Shown here piece after piece: positions 52,272 through 63,342 of a stretch of 64,000 nucleotides of DNA. The notes beneath the pieces are model-generated. The model ran no database searches. It was not told where the DNA came from and saw nothing but the letters and a program-made list of their open reading frames with translations. Within the stretch, counting starts at the first letter, position 1; every line of letters starts with the position of its first letter. This DNA comes from Congeria kusceri (Eukaryota > Mollusca > Bivalvia > Myida > Dreissenidae). Location of the stretch: contig CM051028.1 in the NCBI GenBank assembly GCA_027627225.1, positions 21,096,201-21,160,200 on the forward strand, read 5' to 3'. Both the position numbers and the translations under genes were made by a program.

Positions 52272-52564
52272 CTGTATAATAAATGTATCAATATAAAGCT
52301 AGTTGAGTATAAACAAATAGCAAACAAACGCGGATTATTTTTTAACAAAACGGATTATGTAAAACGCTATGTGGCACCGTTTTGAAGGGATATTCCAACA
52401 CAACGTCTAGTAAAGTTTATTAATACCTTAGTAAAAAAAAGTTATTGACAAAAAAAAAGAATTGGACAATCTGTCTGCTAGTTGAAAGTTAACAACATAC
52501 TGTAGTTGTCTAAGCTAATACAAACTAGATCGTCTAGATTTTATGTTTTATCAAATATTAGTAC

Positions 52565-52639
52565 CTTTCTTATCCTTTAAATCGTTTGATTTTGCTTCTC
52601 GGCGATCCAATCCTCTATCATATATGTCATCATCCGAAT
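52565..52639 (-). CDS. Linker exon D, acidic
   Basis: 75 bp, phase 1-1: acceptor atttaag, donor AAAG|GTACTA. Encodes SDDDIYDRGLDRREAKS and a Lys-rich end. Same length and phase as the exon at 57037-57111 (SDDDPFDVERDRE), and related to D' at 53797-53859. These three copies tie the SET part and the recombinase part to the same gene. Confidence 0.6.
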
Positions 52640-52993
52640 CTTAAATAAACATATAATAATAAGTTGGTGTTATTTTTGTGCAAAAATTGATTTGCCAACA
52701 TGCAATAAAAAGTTGTGTTTATTATAAAATAAAACATATTTGTGCTGTAAATACAAAATAATTATCGTACACATTTTAAATAAGACACTGAAAACATATT
52801 TTGTAATCAATGAAGTCAAATAATAATATTTTTGAACAGTTAACATAATAAAGTAAACAAGAAGAAGTTTGCTAGAAGAGGTTGGGTGTTCTTTACAGGT
52901 TATATTGAAATAAATATAGAGTTTATTCTACACAACCTTTAGGATACATAACACTTTCCACCTTCAGGTAACATATACACCAAACAAAATTAC

Positions 52994-53110
52994 CATTTGA
53001 TGTCAAAAATATTATTTCTTGATCATTTTGATCATCGTTATCCAACGGAAACATTATTTGCATTTCTTCCTCTTGGTATGCACGTTTTGCAACATGAAGT
53101 CTCGGTGGTC
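52994..53110 (-). CDS. Linker exon E
   Basis: 117 bp, phase 1-1: acceptor tttcatcag, donor AATG|GTAATT. Encodes 38 residues starting PPRLHVAKRAYQEEEMQ and ending EIIFLTSN, acidic in the middle. No domain recognised. Confidence 0.55.
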
Positions 53111-53573
53111 CTGATGAAATAAAACATATTAAGGTCGTTATTACCTGATTATACGATTCACTACGCAACTGAATATAACGACGCATCACAGGCGCATCGC
53201 ACATTCCGTTGGATGTTGTTGCAACTACACTTTTTTAACGATTATTCTGTCCTACTTGATTTTTTTTTTAATTAGAAATAGTGTCTTATATTGCCTGATT
53301 GATATTCACAAAATTATGCACATACTTATTACAAGATATGCAAACAATATCGCATTCCTTTTTGATGTCTTAGATTTGACGCCTCTTTCATCTAGCTCTT
53401 GCTACCTGAGGTCTTGGTAGTTTTTCTTTAAAAATGACAGCTTAAATAATTGCTGTTTCTAGATTATTCAACCCGTTACATTACTGAAAATAGCAACCCA
53501 CCACGTACGCTACTCCAAAATAAACCAATATTCAGTTATAGCAGTAGCAGTTTTTATTTTGTGCAATAGTTTT

Positions 53574-53638
53574 TTCAATCAGCCTGTTCAAAATCCGTAC
53601 TTTAGGCACTTAACGTTTCTTCACCAGCACGTTTTCCA
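53574..53638 (-). pseudogene. Decayed copy of linker exon C
   Basis: Similar in nucleotide order to exon C, including a good acceptor (ttaaaatacag), but with in-frame stops and no usable donor. A dead exon from duplication of the C-D pair. Confidence 0.5.
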
Positions 53639-53796
53639 CTGTATTTTAAATGTATCAATAAAAACTTATTGATTATAAACAATAAACCTGGTAAATATGT
53701 CTACTAGGTGAGAGTAAACAACATACTGTAGTAGCCTAAGACAATACAAACTTTGTGGCCTAACTTTTATGTTTTATCAAATATTTAAAGTGCTAC

Positions 53797-53859
53797 CTTT
53801 CTTATGCTTTAAATATTTTGGGTTTGCTTTTCCTCTTTCAGATATGCCACCCCCCGTTT
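53797..53859 (-). CDS. Linker exon D', paralogue of D
   Basis: 63 bp, phase 1-1: acceptor cattttag, donor AAAG|GTAGCA. Encodes TGGGISERGKANPKYLKHKK. It shares the AAG-rich 3' end and flanking intron (tacctttcttatgctttaaat) with exon D but has lost the SDDD start. It may be used or may be decaying. Confidence 0.4.
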
Positions 53860-54224
53860 CTAAAATGGACATATAATAATAAAATGGGATTATCTGTGTG
53901 CAAATAATGATCGGAACAGTTACACGTGTCAGGAAGGGACCCGATAAAAACAAAATATGTTTTTGTTCTGGAGTCTAACCCTAACTAGCGTCATTAAAAC
54001 ATAATACATGTAACAATGTAAAGTGAACGATGTATACGTTCCTTTTCTGTAGCAACGAGCATTTAATGTTTCTGCCTGCTTAATGAAAGTTATCATGTTA
54101 TTTTTTCATAAACGACGCTGCATAATTTGTTTTGAAATTCCTGATATTAACTAGAGCTGCCACTGTCATGGCACAAAAAAAACCCGCATGCCGCTTGTCA
54201 CAAGGATATAGATACAAGCGACAG

Positions 54225-54615
54225 GTAGTTTTGAGGTGTTGAAATGTGTTAGTTGAACTAAGAAAATAATTGACAAAAAGGGAATAACTCCTTAAATAAT
54301 GCAGCTAGATTAATATTTCTGTGCAATGCACTTCACCTAACAAACATCTTTCCATGTATAAAGTGTGATTTCAATCCCATCAATAATTTTGCGGAAAATT
54401 GCCGGATACGGAACACTAAAAAAGGGAAATAACTCCGTAAATAAAATCGAAAGAGTTATAATTCTTGTGCATTGCTATCCCCCTAACAACCATCTATCTT
54501 TGTATTAAGTTTGAAGCTGATATCTAAAAGGATTTCAAAGTTATTCTCCGGACCAAAAACCGACACACAAACAGACGGACGGACAGACAGACAGAGGGAA
54601 AGACGGAAGTCATTA
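54225..54615. repeat. Interspersed repeat ending in a gacggacggacagacagac tract
   Basis: Two diverged copies of a block with 'gggaaataactcc..taaata' and 'caaccatct', closing with a GACG/GACA-rich tract at about 54568-54605. This structure is common in mollusc interspersed repeats (recalled, not searched). Confidence 0.6.
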
Positions 54616-55019
54616 CGAGATGATACTTAAGTAACTCCCTTACGAAAAAAAGATAGTTAAGTGTCTTAAAATAGCCACCTAAAAGCATTTTTAAGCCACA
54701 TAAAAGACTAACCCTAACCCTAATCAACTATTTTCAACTAAATTGTCCGTAAACATAAACCACTTAACTACTCTCCCGTTAGTGTGGACAACCGGACAGA
54801 CAGGCAAGCAGATTCCAGTATACTCTCTTACAACTTGGTTGTGCGGTGGTATGAATTATCAGGACAAAATAATAAACATTCAGTTTTCAATTGGTAACAA
54901 AAATAAAATTGACGATATTATACGTTGTCTTCTTTGAATTTAAATTATAGTTTTATTTCGTTAAAAGATAATTACATATCAAAACAAGGCAGTCCAAAGG
55001 ACAGCTATATCCCCCGCCG
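54616..55019. other. Intronic, no exon seen
   Basis: Contains two copies of a CCCTAA-like hexamer (54707-54722), too short to be telomeric. The + strand ORF at 54743-54937 has no supporting splice or motif evidence. Confidence 0.45.
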
Positions 55020-55665
55020 TGATCCTTCATTAGATTTTAAAGGTGACTTTGAAGTATCACACTGACCTTAATCTGGCACAGTTGGACCAGATATGAAAGT
55101 ACAGTTTCGGAAATTTAGATATGGAGCTGACACAAAAATGGAGGCTCAAACATTTGACCTTTAAGTGTAATCTTGACCTTCAGTTGGCAAGACTGCTCCA
55201 TGCCTTCTGCACATCGCCTCAATGTGATAAACATTTTTATGAAAATCCTTCAAAGGGCATAGGAGATATGGAGTAGAACAAAATGGGGGCTCAAACATTT
55301 GACCTGCAAATGTGACCTTGACTTTAAGGTGACTTGACTGCCTCATACCTTCTGCACATTGCCTGAATGTGATAAACATTTGAGGCAAGTTTCATTAAAA
55401 GCCTTTGAAGGGCAGAGGAGATATAGAACGAACATGAAAATAGAGGCTCAAAAATTCAACCTTCAAGTGTGACCTCGACCTTGAGTTGGCGTGACTGGCT
55501 TATGCCTTCTGCACATGGTCTCAATGAGCAAAACATTTGAGCCAAGTTCCATGAAAATCCTTCAAAGGGTATAGGAGATATGGAGCGGAAACGAAAATGT
55601 TACGGACGGACGGACGGACGAAGGGCATTCCTATAACCCCCTCCCGCTTCGCGGCGGGGTATTAT
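55020..55665. repeat. Tandem ~180-190-bp repeats with a GC-rich end
   Basis: At least three degenerate units with ggctcaaacatttgacct, tgccttctgcacat, aatgtgataaacattt and gagatatgga. They end with (gacg)n and the GC-rich ccctcccgcttcgcggcggggtatt. Non-coding. Confidence 0.7.
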
Positions 55666-55907
55666 AAATTACACAAGACAATTATGGACGGTCCGATTTT
55701 AATATGCCCTCCTTCGGGGGCATAACAAGTATTATTATCTTGTAAAACTTAAGAAGGCAACATATTTTAATTTCTTAATTCACAAACTTTAAAAATTAAA
55801 GAACCTTAATTAAAATGGCCTATCTGATAAGATATTCTAGCACTTGACGAATTGAAACATAGTTATGCATTGTTTATCATAGCTTAGTATAAGTGTTTAA
55901 CAGTTAC

Positions 55908-55991
55908 CATTCTCCGACGAACTGCCTTCTTCTGTTTCACAGTCTGGGTCATATATATCAGAAACATCCACCATGTCACACAAATCAATTT
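55908..55991 (-). CDS. Acidic linker exon F
   Basis: 84 bp, phase 1-1: acceptor atttgtag, donor AATG|GTAACT. Encodes IDLCDMVDVSDIYDPDCETE and a Ser/Glu-rich end. No domain; Asp/Glu-rich linker between SET and zinc fingers. Confidence 0.55.
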
Positions 55992-56226
55992 CTACAAATA
56001 TATAGAAAAGTACCTTAACATTTTTTGTTGGAAAATGTATGTTGCTTACTGAACTCGATTCATGAACATAATAAAATTCAATGCTATGTATACAATATCC
56101 AACACTGAAAGTAGACAGTAGCATTTTTCTCTTTACGACAATTTATTATTCAGACAATAATACATACTTTAAAGAGTAGACAATGTATATACTTTGTACT
56201 TGTATAAATATGTCTATTTTCATTAC

Positions 56227-56885
56227 AAGAGGACCCTAAAATGCTCATCTGAAGATTTTTTAAGTCATTTTTTTAAGTCTAGTGGCATGATCTGAACATT
56301 CTTTGTAGAGGACTACTATAGGATATTACATACCAAATACGAAATATCTGGGCCTTGTGGTTTCAGAGGAGATTTTGCTATATAAGCCATGCGATGTCTG
56401 CGACGTGAGCAGTTTTTATCCCACGGGCATAATTGAATAATCTTTGTAGAGGACCACTATACAAACCTATGGGCCTTGCGGCTTATTAGAAGAAGTTATT
56501 TTGCCTGTTTAAGTCTATATAAATAATACCGCGGGGCGTGACCAGTTTTGACCCCTGGGGAATAATTTGAACAAATTGTGTAGAGGACCACTAGAGGATG
56601 TCACATGTTAAATATGAAAGCCCTCACCCTTGCGGTTTTAGATAGAACTAAAATTGTTTTTATTTTTTTTAATCCATTTTAAGCTCTAATGACCTACATA
56701 TACAGCGGACCGGCAAAAATTGAAACAATTTTGCAACAGGGTCACCAATGGGTCATTTTTTGTGAGGTTTGGTGAAAATCTGTCTAGCGGTTTAAGAGCA
56801 GATGTTTTTCAATAAACATTTGGAAAAACTTTGACGGATGACGGACAAAAGACGATCGAAACAGCTAGCCATGAGCCTATTGTGT
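56227..56885. repeat. Interspersed element, inverted relative of 10020-11083
   Basis: Begins acaagaggaccct and holds three inverted modules (tttgtagaggaccactata). Ends gacggatgacggacaaaagacgatcg. Same family as the element in tandem units 1 and 2, opposite orientation. Confidence 0.7.
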
Positions 56886-57036
56886 TTAGCATACTCGCGT
56901 TATCAAGGTTTTAACATGTCATAAAAAAATAATTAATTATAACCATACCTTAACGGTTAAGGAATTATGTTATAGCATTAACTTATACGTGACTATTTTG
57001 CACAAGGGAATTCTACACATTTAACAAATCATATAC

Positions 57037-57111
57037 CGCTTTCACTAGAAGTCTTCAAACAGGTCTGATTTTCCCGATCACGCTCAACATCAAAAGGGTC
57101 ATCATCAGAAT
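57037..57111 (-). CDS. Acidic linker exon G, paralogue of exon D
   Basis: 75 bp, phase 1-1: acceptor gaattgcag, donor AGCG|GTATAT. Encodes SDDDPFDVERDRENQTC and a Ser-rich end. Matches exon D (52565-52639) in length, phase and SDDD start. Confidence 0.6.
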
Positions 57112-57268
57112 CTGCAATTCAAAATTGTAATCAAGGCAAATATCTTCAAAAATAATTGTGGTTATGCAAAGAACAGTTGATCAAACAAATTCCAAGCATA
57201 TTTAAGAATCACAATTAAGAAAGACGATTGTACTAAAACATGAAACTTATTGTTTTTCAATACATTAC

Positions 57269-57302
57269 CTTCTGTGGTGGATTCTTTGGGGTGCGCGTTG
57301 GC
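57269..57302 (-). CDS. Linker micro-exon, phase 0-1
   Basis: 34 bp between acceptor atatttttag and donor GAAG|GTAATG. Encodes ANAHPKESTTE. It is the exon that converts phase 0 (from the SET exon donor) to the phase-1 series downstream, which supports the SET exon and the linker exons being one gene. Confidence 0.5.
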
Positions 57303-57592
57303 CTAAAAATATAATGGTATATGTTTTATATTTTTGTTTTCAAAATACATCAAAAACGTATCTGTAGCATCTCGATTACTAGAGATAGCCAGATAAATTT
57401 ACTTCTAAGGACAGTACATTAGCTGGCGGGTTCGGTTATAAGTTGGGAAAGATATAATTTTTTCTGTTACTTTGGCTGTGGTCATGGTGGCAAGACTGTA
57501 TCAAATAATGATATTATAGCGTACATGTATCTTAGCAGTCTGGTCATAAAAATAGTATAACGACGATTTGTATACTTTAATGCTTGACATAC

Positions 57593-57800
57593 ATTTTCCC
57601 TCCAGTAGAGAGACCTCTAGTCTTCTCCATAGTCGTATCTAATTTCCTGCCCGGCAGAGATGTCTTTTATTGCATACAAACAGAGCCTTGGACTACCCAC
57701 GAAATGTTCTAGTTTCGTCTTAGCGTTGCAACGATGGTCCCGAACAGCAGCATCGTTTGCAAACCGCGCCAGACCGCGCGCCTCTTTTATACCGTCGATA
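57593..57800 (-). CDS. SET domain, C-terminal exon (KMT5A/SETD8-like), with premature TAG
   Basis: 208 bp: acceptor ttatttttaag (phase 2 entry) and donor AAAT|GTATGT (phase 0). Joined to the exon at 59286-59463 it restores YCIDG, the SETD8-type YC(V/I)D motif. It continues with EARGLARFANDAAV, NAKTKLE, LCLYAIKDISAGQEIRYDYG, which aligns with the C-terminal half of SETD8/PR-Set7 SET domains (NHS region, T-K-L, GEEL-YDYG). SETD8 methylates histone H4K20. The usual NHS signature reads NDA here, so activity is uncertain. After YDYGED comes TAG, then an in-frame tail (SLYWREN) up to the donor. That tail resembles the LPW-type residues that follow YDYG in relatives, so the stop looks secondary or erroneous. 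Confidence 0.75.
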
Positions 57801-59285
57801 CTTAAAAATAAGCAAAACAATTTGTTTTTCAATATTGTCACACTGTATTGATCCTGGAGATAAGGGTCATCAAACTGTGTCCACACTGCGACCACGTGAT
57901 GGTATTTCGCATTAATATCATTCATTCATTATACATGCACAACCTTTTGTAAGTTTATGCTAATAAGCTTGCGAAGTGATATGACTGTCGTGGCTGAGGC
58001 ATGATCGTTTTTCATACATATTTATAGAAAAGACCGTAATCTAATGAGGGTCGATGCGATTATTGGTTGGAATAATCAACGTTTTATGCTTTCTTTGTTT
58101 GACTGAGTACATGACACGAACTTTGTATACGAAACATTTTTTTATTGCTGACAGAAATTTACTGCATTTAATGTGAGTTCAAATGTAATACTTTAAATAT
58201 ATATGCATTTATGAGAATTATCTATTAATCGGATTTACAAACTTGCAAGTTACCACATCCTGTATGCCATGGTCAGTCTCAGCTAATATTATAACATTTA
58301 TGATTATTCAACATGAAATAAGTGTTCTTATCTACAAGGCCTGTTTGCATGTAAGCTGCCAAATCCTGTCTGTGAAAATAGTAACTATTATCTTAGAGAT
58401 GATAATAACTTTGATTTGTAAGTAGATAACCGCATGTTTGCAAGTATTTTGTTCGTAAGTCTAGCTCGATCAACGGACGCTGTCAGTCGCATAAGGTCTC
58501 AGTGTACTACTTTACTAGTTCTCGAAATTTCTCAGTTAATCATACCAGAATTCGAAATAATTGTAGTATAATGAGGTATCTGATATGATTTACATAGTAG
58601 CCGGAATAATTTAATATACAATATTCAATTCAGATAAATGTTCAGAAGTTCGAATTCAGATTCCATATATTCCAGCAACTATAAATTTATAATCCTTCAA
58701 GCATAACTGCGAACTGGTTTGACGTCATTAATACATACTTAAAACATAAACTAGTTCACTAGAAACATATATACATGTATCTTTATGGGAGGAGATCAAA
58801 TAATGTTTTTAATTTAATAATAATATAGTTCGTGCCACACAAATAAATTACACTCATCTGCTTAATATGAAAAGTTTTAAGTACATTGTATGATACTTTA
58901 CATCGATTTTGACACAAGCTATCAGAACGCGTATTAATCTAGATGACTGCTTCCTGGGTTGAAACCAGTACTCGCGCCGCCAATGGGAATTCCGGAAAGC
59001 TGTTGATATACCTTCGGCCCTGGTGTGGCTTGAGCCAGCGATCTTCGAATTATAAGTCGAACGCTCTATCCCTCGTCCATTTTATTCGAAACGGCTTTCA
59101 TTTTAATTTCTATTTAATTGTTCCTTAATTAAAATATATATAAGCCCATATAACGTTGAACTTAATGTGTGTGGTGCGAACTATTGTGTAATTAAGATGA
59201 AAGTTCTCCTTCCACATAGACACAGAAGGCGCGAAAAGAAATTCAGGTGTTGACTACATTTTCAAATTTTTTACAAATTGCATAC
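57801..59285. other. Intron within the SET domain
   Basis: 1.5 kb, AT-rich. No exon apart from the flanking ones; contains a tRNA-like stretch at 59021-59075. Confidence 0.55.
59021..59075 (-). repeat. tRNA-like fragment
   Basis: Minus strand reads tagagcgttcgacttataat then a B-box-like gctggctcaagcc, resembling the 3' two thirds of a tRNA (possible loop CTTATAA). The 5' acceptor half is absent, so this is a SINE or tRNA relic. Confidence 0.35.
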
Positions 59286-59463
59286 CAGTAATGTTGACCC
59301 TTCAATTGGAAATAGTACATGAAACATCTGGGAAATGACACAGACTTTTGACGAGCATAGTATTTGCTACGTTCTTCAGCTTCTTCCTTGGATAGCAAAG
59401 TCCCTACGTACTCCAGAAGAAAATCGTCTTGTCTAAAGCTCTGCTCAGCAAATAACCCAAAAC
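59286..59463 (-). CDS. SET domain, N-terminal exon (KMT5A/SETD8-like)
   Basis: 178 bp: acceptor taattttcag (phase 1 entry), donor ACTG|GTATGC (phase 2). It encodes 58 residues: GFGLFAEQSFRQDDFLLEYVG (the SET-N GkGvfA...F..GdfvvEY.G motif), a charged helix SKEEAEERSKYYARQ, then RCFMYYFQLKGQHY, matching the cYMYYFQ...YCvDAT region of SETD8. The first Gly codon is completed by the exon at 63978 onwards. This exon is covered by no simple ORF but is one of the best supported here: two splice sites, correct phases and a family-specific motif. Confidence 0.8.
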
Positions 59464-59616
59464 CTGAAAATTAAAGTTAAATAAACACATACAATTTCAA
59501 TTTAAAACTCTGTCTTCGAATCCAGTTATCATGCTGAAAACATCTGTCGTTGATTATACTTGAAACACACTTTTCTTTCTTACGTATATTGCTTTTCTTT
59601 TGAAAATGAATTGTAT

Positions 59617-59632
59617 ACTACTACTACTTCTG

Positions 59633-59686
<54 letters not shown>

Positions 59687-59687
59687 T
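59617..59687. repeat. (ACT)n microsatellite
   Basis: About 23 copies of ACT with one interruption (ttctgct). The poly-Thr ORF across it is an artefact. Confidence 0.95.
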
Positions 59688-60546
59688 TCAATTCCCTATT
59701 ACAAAAATCCCGAACATCGAAAAATACCAGGTACTTTTATTTCTGCCTCCGTATCATTAAGAATTAGTGTATTGCCTCTCTAATCCGTAACTAAGTGGTG
59801 GATGAACAGAAAGTTGAATACGTGAGAGATTAATGACCGTTCTATGTGGCTGTGTGTGCCATTACAATTTCATGGTGATTTGATCCTAGAAATGTACATT
59901 AACCGGGCAAACCTCACAGATAATGGCCAGCGATTTACAATGGACATTGATTTAGAGTATGTTTCAGCTTGTAAATTTGTTAAGAGCTGCAAAATAAAAG
60001 TTAAACGAGGCTGCTGCATAACCATGATTAAACGTTTGTGATTGAAAGTCCAAAACAGACATTAATATTTCAGTTACAGTCAATATAGTTGTTTAGTGCG
60101 CAATGAACTTAACTATATAGCATGCTTTGACGTATACTTTATATATCATATATAGAGAGAATTAGACATGACAGTATCAAAATGTTTGTAAAGGAAAACA
60201 AAACTTGCCGAAGAATGTAGGTTATCTTGCAAATATATTATTTTAATGATGACTGAGCTCGTACAAATGTTTTGAAAAGTGTGAAACTTATTAATGAAAT
60301 TCCGCTTAAACCCATCTTTGTCCAGACCCGCCTAACACCAAAATTGCGCATCTTCCCTAGGCGTAGTTCTCTTCTTCTAAGCAGAAAAATGCAAAACAAA
60401 TTTTGTCCCATGCTATACCTTGTTTGCAGTGTAATACAACCATTACGAATATGTTTTATCTTTAACATGTGTAAGATAGCATTTTGAGCGTTTTGATTGG
60501 CTATATATTGTTTAACTGACCAATTGCATAACGTTATTTTGCTGAA

Positions 60547-60582
60547 ATGACGTCGTCAGCGTCATATGACGTCACGTCAGCT
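60547..60582. repeat. Cluster of TGACGT/ACGTCA palindromes
   Basis: Contains TGACGTCGTCA, GCGTCATATGACG and TGACGTCACGTCA within 36 bases. It resembles stacked CRE/ATF half sites, but could equally be the end of an inverted-repeat element. Confidence 0.35.
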
Positions 60583-62805
60583 AACAACAAATAGGATTTA
60601 TCAACATTTGTATGCAAACATTAATTTTATTTTTTAGTTTAAAAGCATGTGATAAAAAAGATCTGACACTCGTTGTCATTCCATACTATTGTCATTTTAT
60701 ATATTTCTGTAACGCCAGACCAAATAGAAGTTTTGGTAATTTGGATTACCGGGCCGAATTTTGCAGATTAAAAAAACAACAACATATTATTTGTAAAATG
60801 AAAAAAGTAAAATATTTTTGTGGAGGGAGTCATTTTAACAACATAATAAATGCAAATATTTGAGTTCGTTGTTTGATATATTTGTTTAATTGTTGACCTA
60901 AAGTACATTACACATGCGTATATCAAAAGTGGCATCCTCCAATCTCTGCGTGTAATTGTACCATGAACAGAATCCAAGCAAACATTGAAATTTATGTATA
61001 TAAACATAACATCGATTTAATCATATTAACGTATTTGAATAATATTAAATGCTATAAAATGATACGTATTAATGTATTAGTCAAATTGCAAGGGATATCG
61101 TTATACTACTTTTAAAAAAATGTTGGTTAGTTACATAATACATGTTGTTTTTGAAAATGTTGAACACTGATAATTCAATGTGTACATTTTGTGTTTAATA
61201 TCCATGCCGATAATCTGTTTTTGAATATAAATCATCAAAAAATATATGTAATTAATGATGTGCATTAATGCTTAGTACTAAGTACTATGATTTGAGTAAT
61301 CAAAAAGCTGATAGCGTAGAAAGACTGTAGGCGACAAATGAAATTAAAAGCATGTGAATCATGAGTGCATTTTTGCTAAAAAGGAAACATTGTTTGAATG
61401 AAGTTCAATTCCCCACCATTAAACTTTATAATGTGGCTTCTTATTCTATAGTATACGACGTCATAATAACTAACTAATTTGTAAGTAACGAAACAATATG
61501 TTTTCGAGCTAATTATGCAAACGGGATAATATACAGTTTACAAGTCAATCTGCAACGGGCCAGAATAACCGATGAAGCGTAAGAGTTAAGTCTCATTAAA
61601 ATCATCACCAGTCAAATGCTACTATCCGCTGGCTGGATATGATGACATCCCATTAGGGGTCACGTTTAGATGACCTTTACCGGAGCGAATGAAATTGTTG
61701 CCTTCAAAATGTTAAGGTATAACTTATAGATACAACACAAGAAAATATGCACGAAGTTAACGTGAACGTCGGGTGTCTAATCGCCTAAGATACCACAATA
61801 TATATATGGTTATCCATACGAAAATTAAATGTAAACAATTTATTCCCGAGGATCAGCTCGAAAGGCATTACTTTTTAAAAAAACGTGGTTAAACTTTGCT
61901 GTGCAAAAAGCATTTTCATTGGACGCAGCAGGGCTGAGATTTGTGATGATCGGAAGGTCATTTTAACGTGACCTGTTATATGATGCCTTCAGATCCTTAC
62001 AACGTTAGATTTGATTTTAATGAGATTGCGTTGATGTTAGGTTGTTAGTGTTTCTTAGCCAAAAATCTACAAATAAAACATTTTCATTTATAGATATTCG
62101 TTCGTGGCGTACATGGTCAAAAACAGTAAAAAACCAATGCAAGCTCTCGATTTTCCATAGTACTGTTTACAATTTATAAAATGCAGTAATTTGTTGTCAA
62201 ATTTTTCAAAATGAGAATTAGAAACAAAAAAATACTTCTGCAACGAGTACAAAATAACAGATGTAGCGAATTAATTTGATGGTCTTATTCCAGGACACTC
62301 AGGCGAATATTTCGGTTACATACAAGTACATAGCAAAAGTAGGGGTGTCATTAGTTCAAAGTTATTTTTGTTATAATTTGACCTTTTATACAAAGAGTAA
62401 TTGTTATATAACATATTACATACATTATGTTTAAATAATTAAAATGTCAAAAAAACGGGTGTTCGATATAAAGGCAAATATGTAAACTTTCTTTCTCGTC
62501 ATGATCTGCATTAAAAATAACGCGTTTTCCACATTTTAATAACCAAAAACTGGATATGCCGCAAAATTTCACGATTATTATAACCTATTATATCGCTATT
62601 TCCAACAATTAAATAACATTTTATTTTTGGTTTATCTGTATATTGAATAACAATTTTGGTATTAAGATGTGTTATGTTAGGTCTGTTTATCTCATGGTTT
62701 AGTATTTTATACATGTATTACTTAAAAATACTTATTTTCATATCCATAAATTCGCGAAAATTATGCGCTCGCACCAGAATGACCAAAATTGAAAAAAAAA
62801 TGCGC

Positions 62806-62862
62806 TAGCTTGTTCCGCGCTAGCTTGCGCCGCGCTTGCTTGCCCCGCGTTCGCTTGCTCCT
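62806..62862. repeat. GC-rich minisatellite, ~15-bp unit (gcgctagcttgttcc)
   Basis: About four imperfect copies of gc(g)c(t)agcttg(tt/cg)cc in otherwise AT-rich intron. Confidence 0.7.
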
Positions 62863-62954
62863 AAATTTTTCGGAAAAAAATCCGATGACCAAGTATTCAA
62901 TTTGGTGTGGCCTCATTAGTATGTCAGTACAACCGATGGAATACTATGTAACGC

Positions 62955-62978
62955 GAGTTGAGTTGAGTTGAGTTGAGC
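62955..62978. repeat. (GAGTT)n short tandem repeat
   Basis: About five copies of GAGTT. Confidence 0.85.
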
Positions 62979-63306
62979 ACACAAATGCATATACTTAATA
63001 GAGAAATAAATACACATATAATATTAACATATATAATTATTTAATAATTGTGTTTTGTTTTTACTTTTCCAGTATTAAATTATTGGTAAACTATATTAAT
63101 ACATACATAATTATATGGAACAACTTTAATAATTCAATGCCTCAAACGCAATCGTATTCACGAGCATTATATAGCAGTATAAAACAATTCAAATGTAATG
63201 GAAAATAACATTTACAGAGAAGTGTATTAATTAATATAATGAAAGCAAATGTCAGGATTGACTCTAACTGTACAAGTAAAAAACGGAATGTAACTATTTC
63301 ACATAC

Positions 63307-63342
63307 CAAATGTAAAGATTGCACCTGTAAACTTTTTTTCAC
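63307..63342 (-). CDS. Candidate 36-bp cassette micro-exon of the SET gene
   Basis: Acceptor cttatttattgcag and donor TTTG|GTATGT bracket 36 bases, phase 1-1, encoding EKKFTGAIFTF. It lies between the exon at 63978 and the exon at 59286-59463, which already join in phase without it. Inclusion would insert 12 residues right before the conserved GFGLFA strand, so it may be an alternative exon or chance. Confidence 0.3.

Larger units (their letters stand above)
39164..54207. repeat. Right copy of the 15.04-kb near-identical redundancy
   Basis: Corresponds to 23921-38963. It begins inside tandem unit 2 directly after the gap and ends where the left copy hits the gap (caaggat); the sequence then continues uniquely. 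Small base losses cluster in its first part (for example 40864-40935), near its own contig start. Confidence 0.9.
59464..63306. other. Large intron (about 3.8 kb)
   Basis: AT-rich. Holds an (ACT)n microsatellite, a cluster of TGACGT-type palindromes at 60547-60582, and short tandem repeats at 62806-62862 and 62955-62978. Open frames at 60238-60487 (both strands) and 60612-60863 lack motif or splice support. Confidence 0.5.

Noticed and set aside
39164..54207. A genuine recent tandem duplication of the gene
   Set aside because: Homology borders coincide exactly with the gap and differences are error-like indels, so an assembly overlap is the simpler explanation; not excluded without reads.
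54706..54723. Telomere-like CCCTAA repeats
   Set aside because: Only about two to three units, within interspersed-repeat DNA; not a telomere or clear interstitial array.
60238..60487. ORFs of 71-76 codons on both strands
   Set aside because: No motif, no phase-compatible splice sites, and they overlap each other antisense in intronic DNA.
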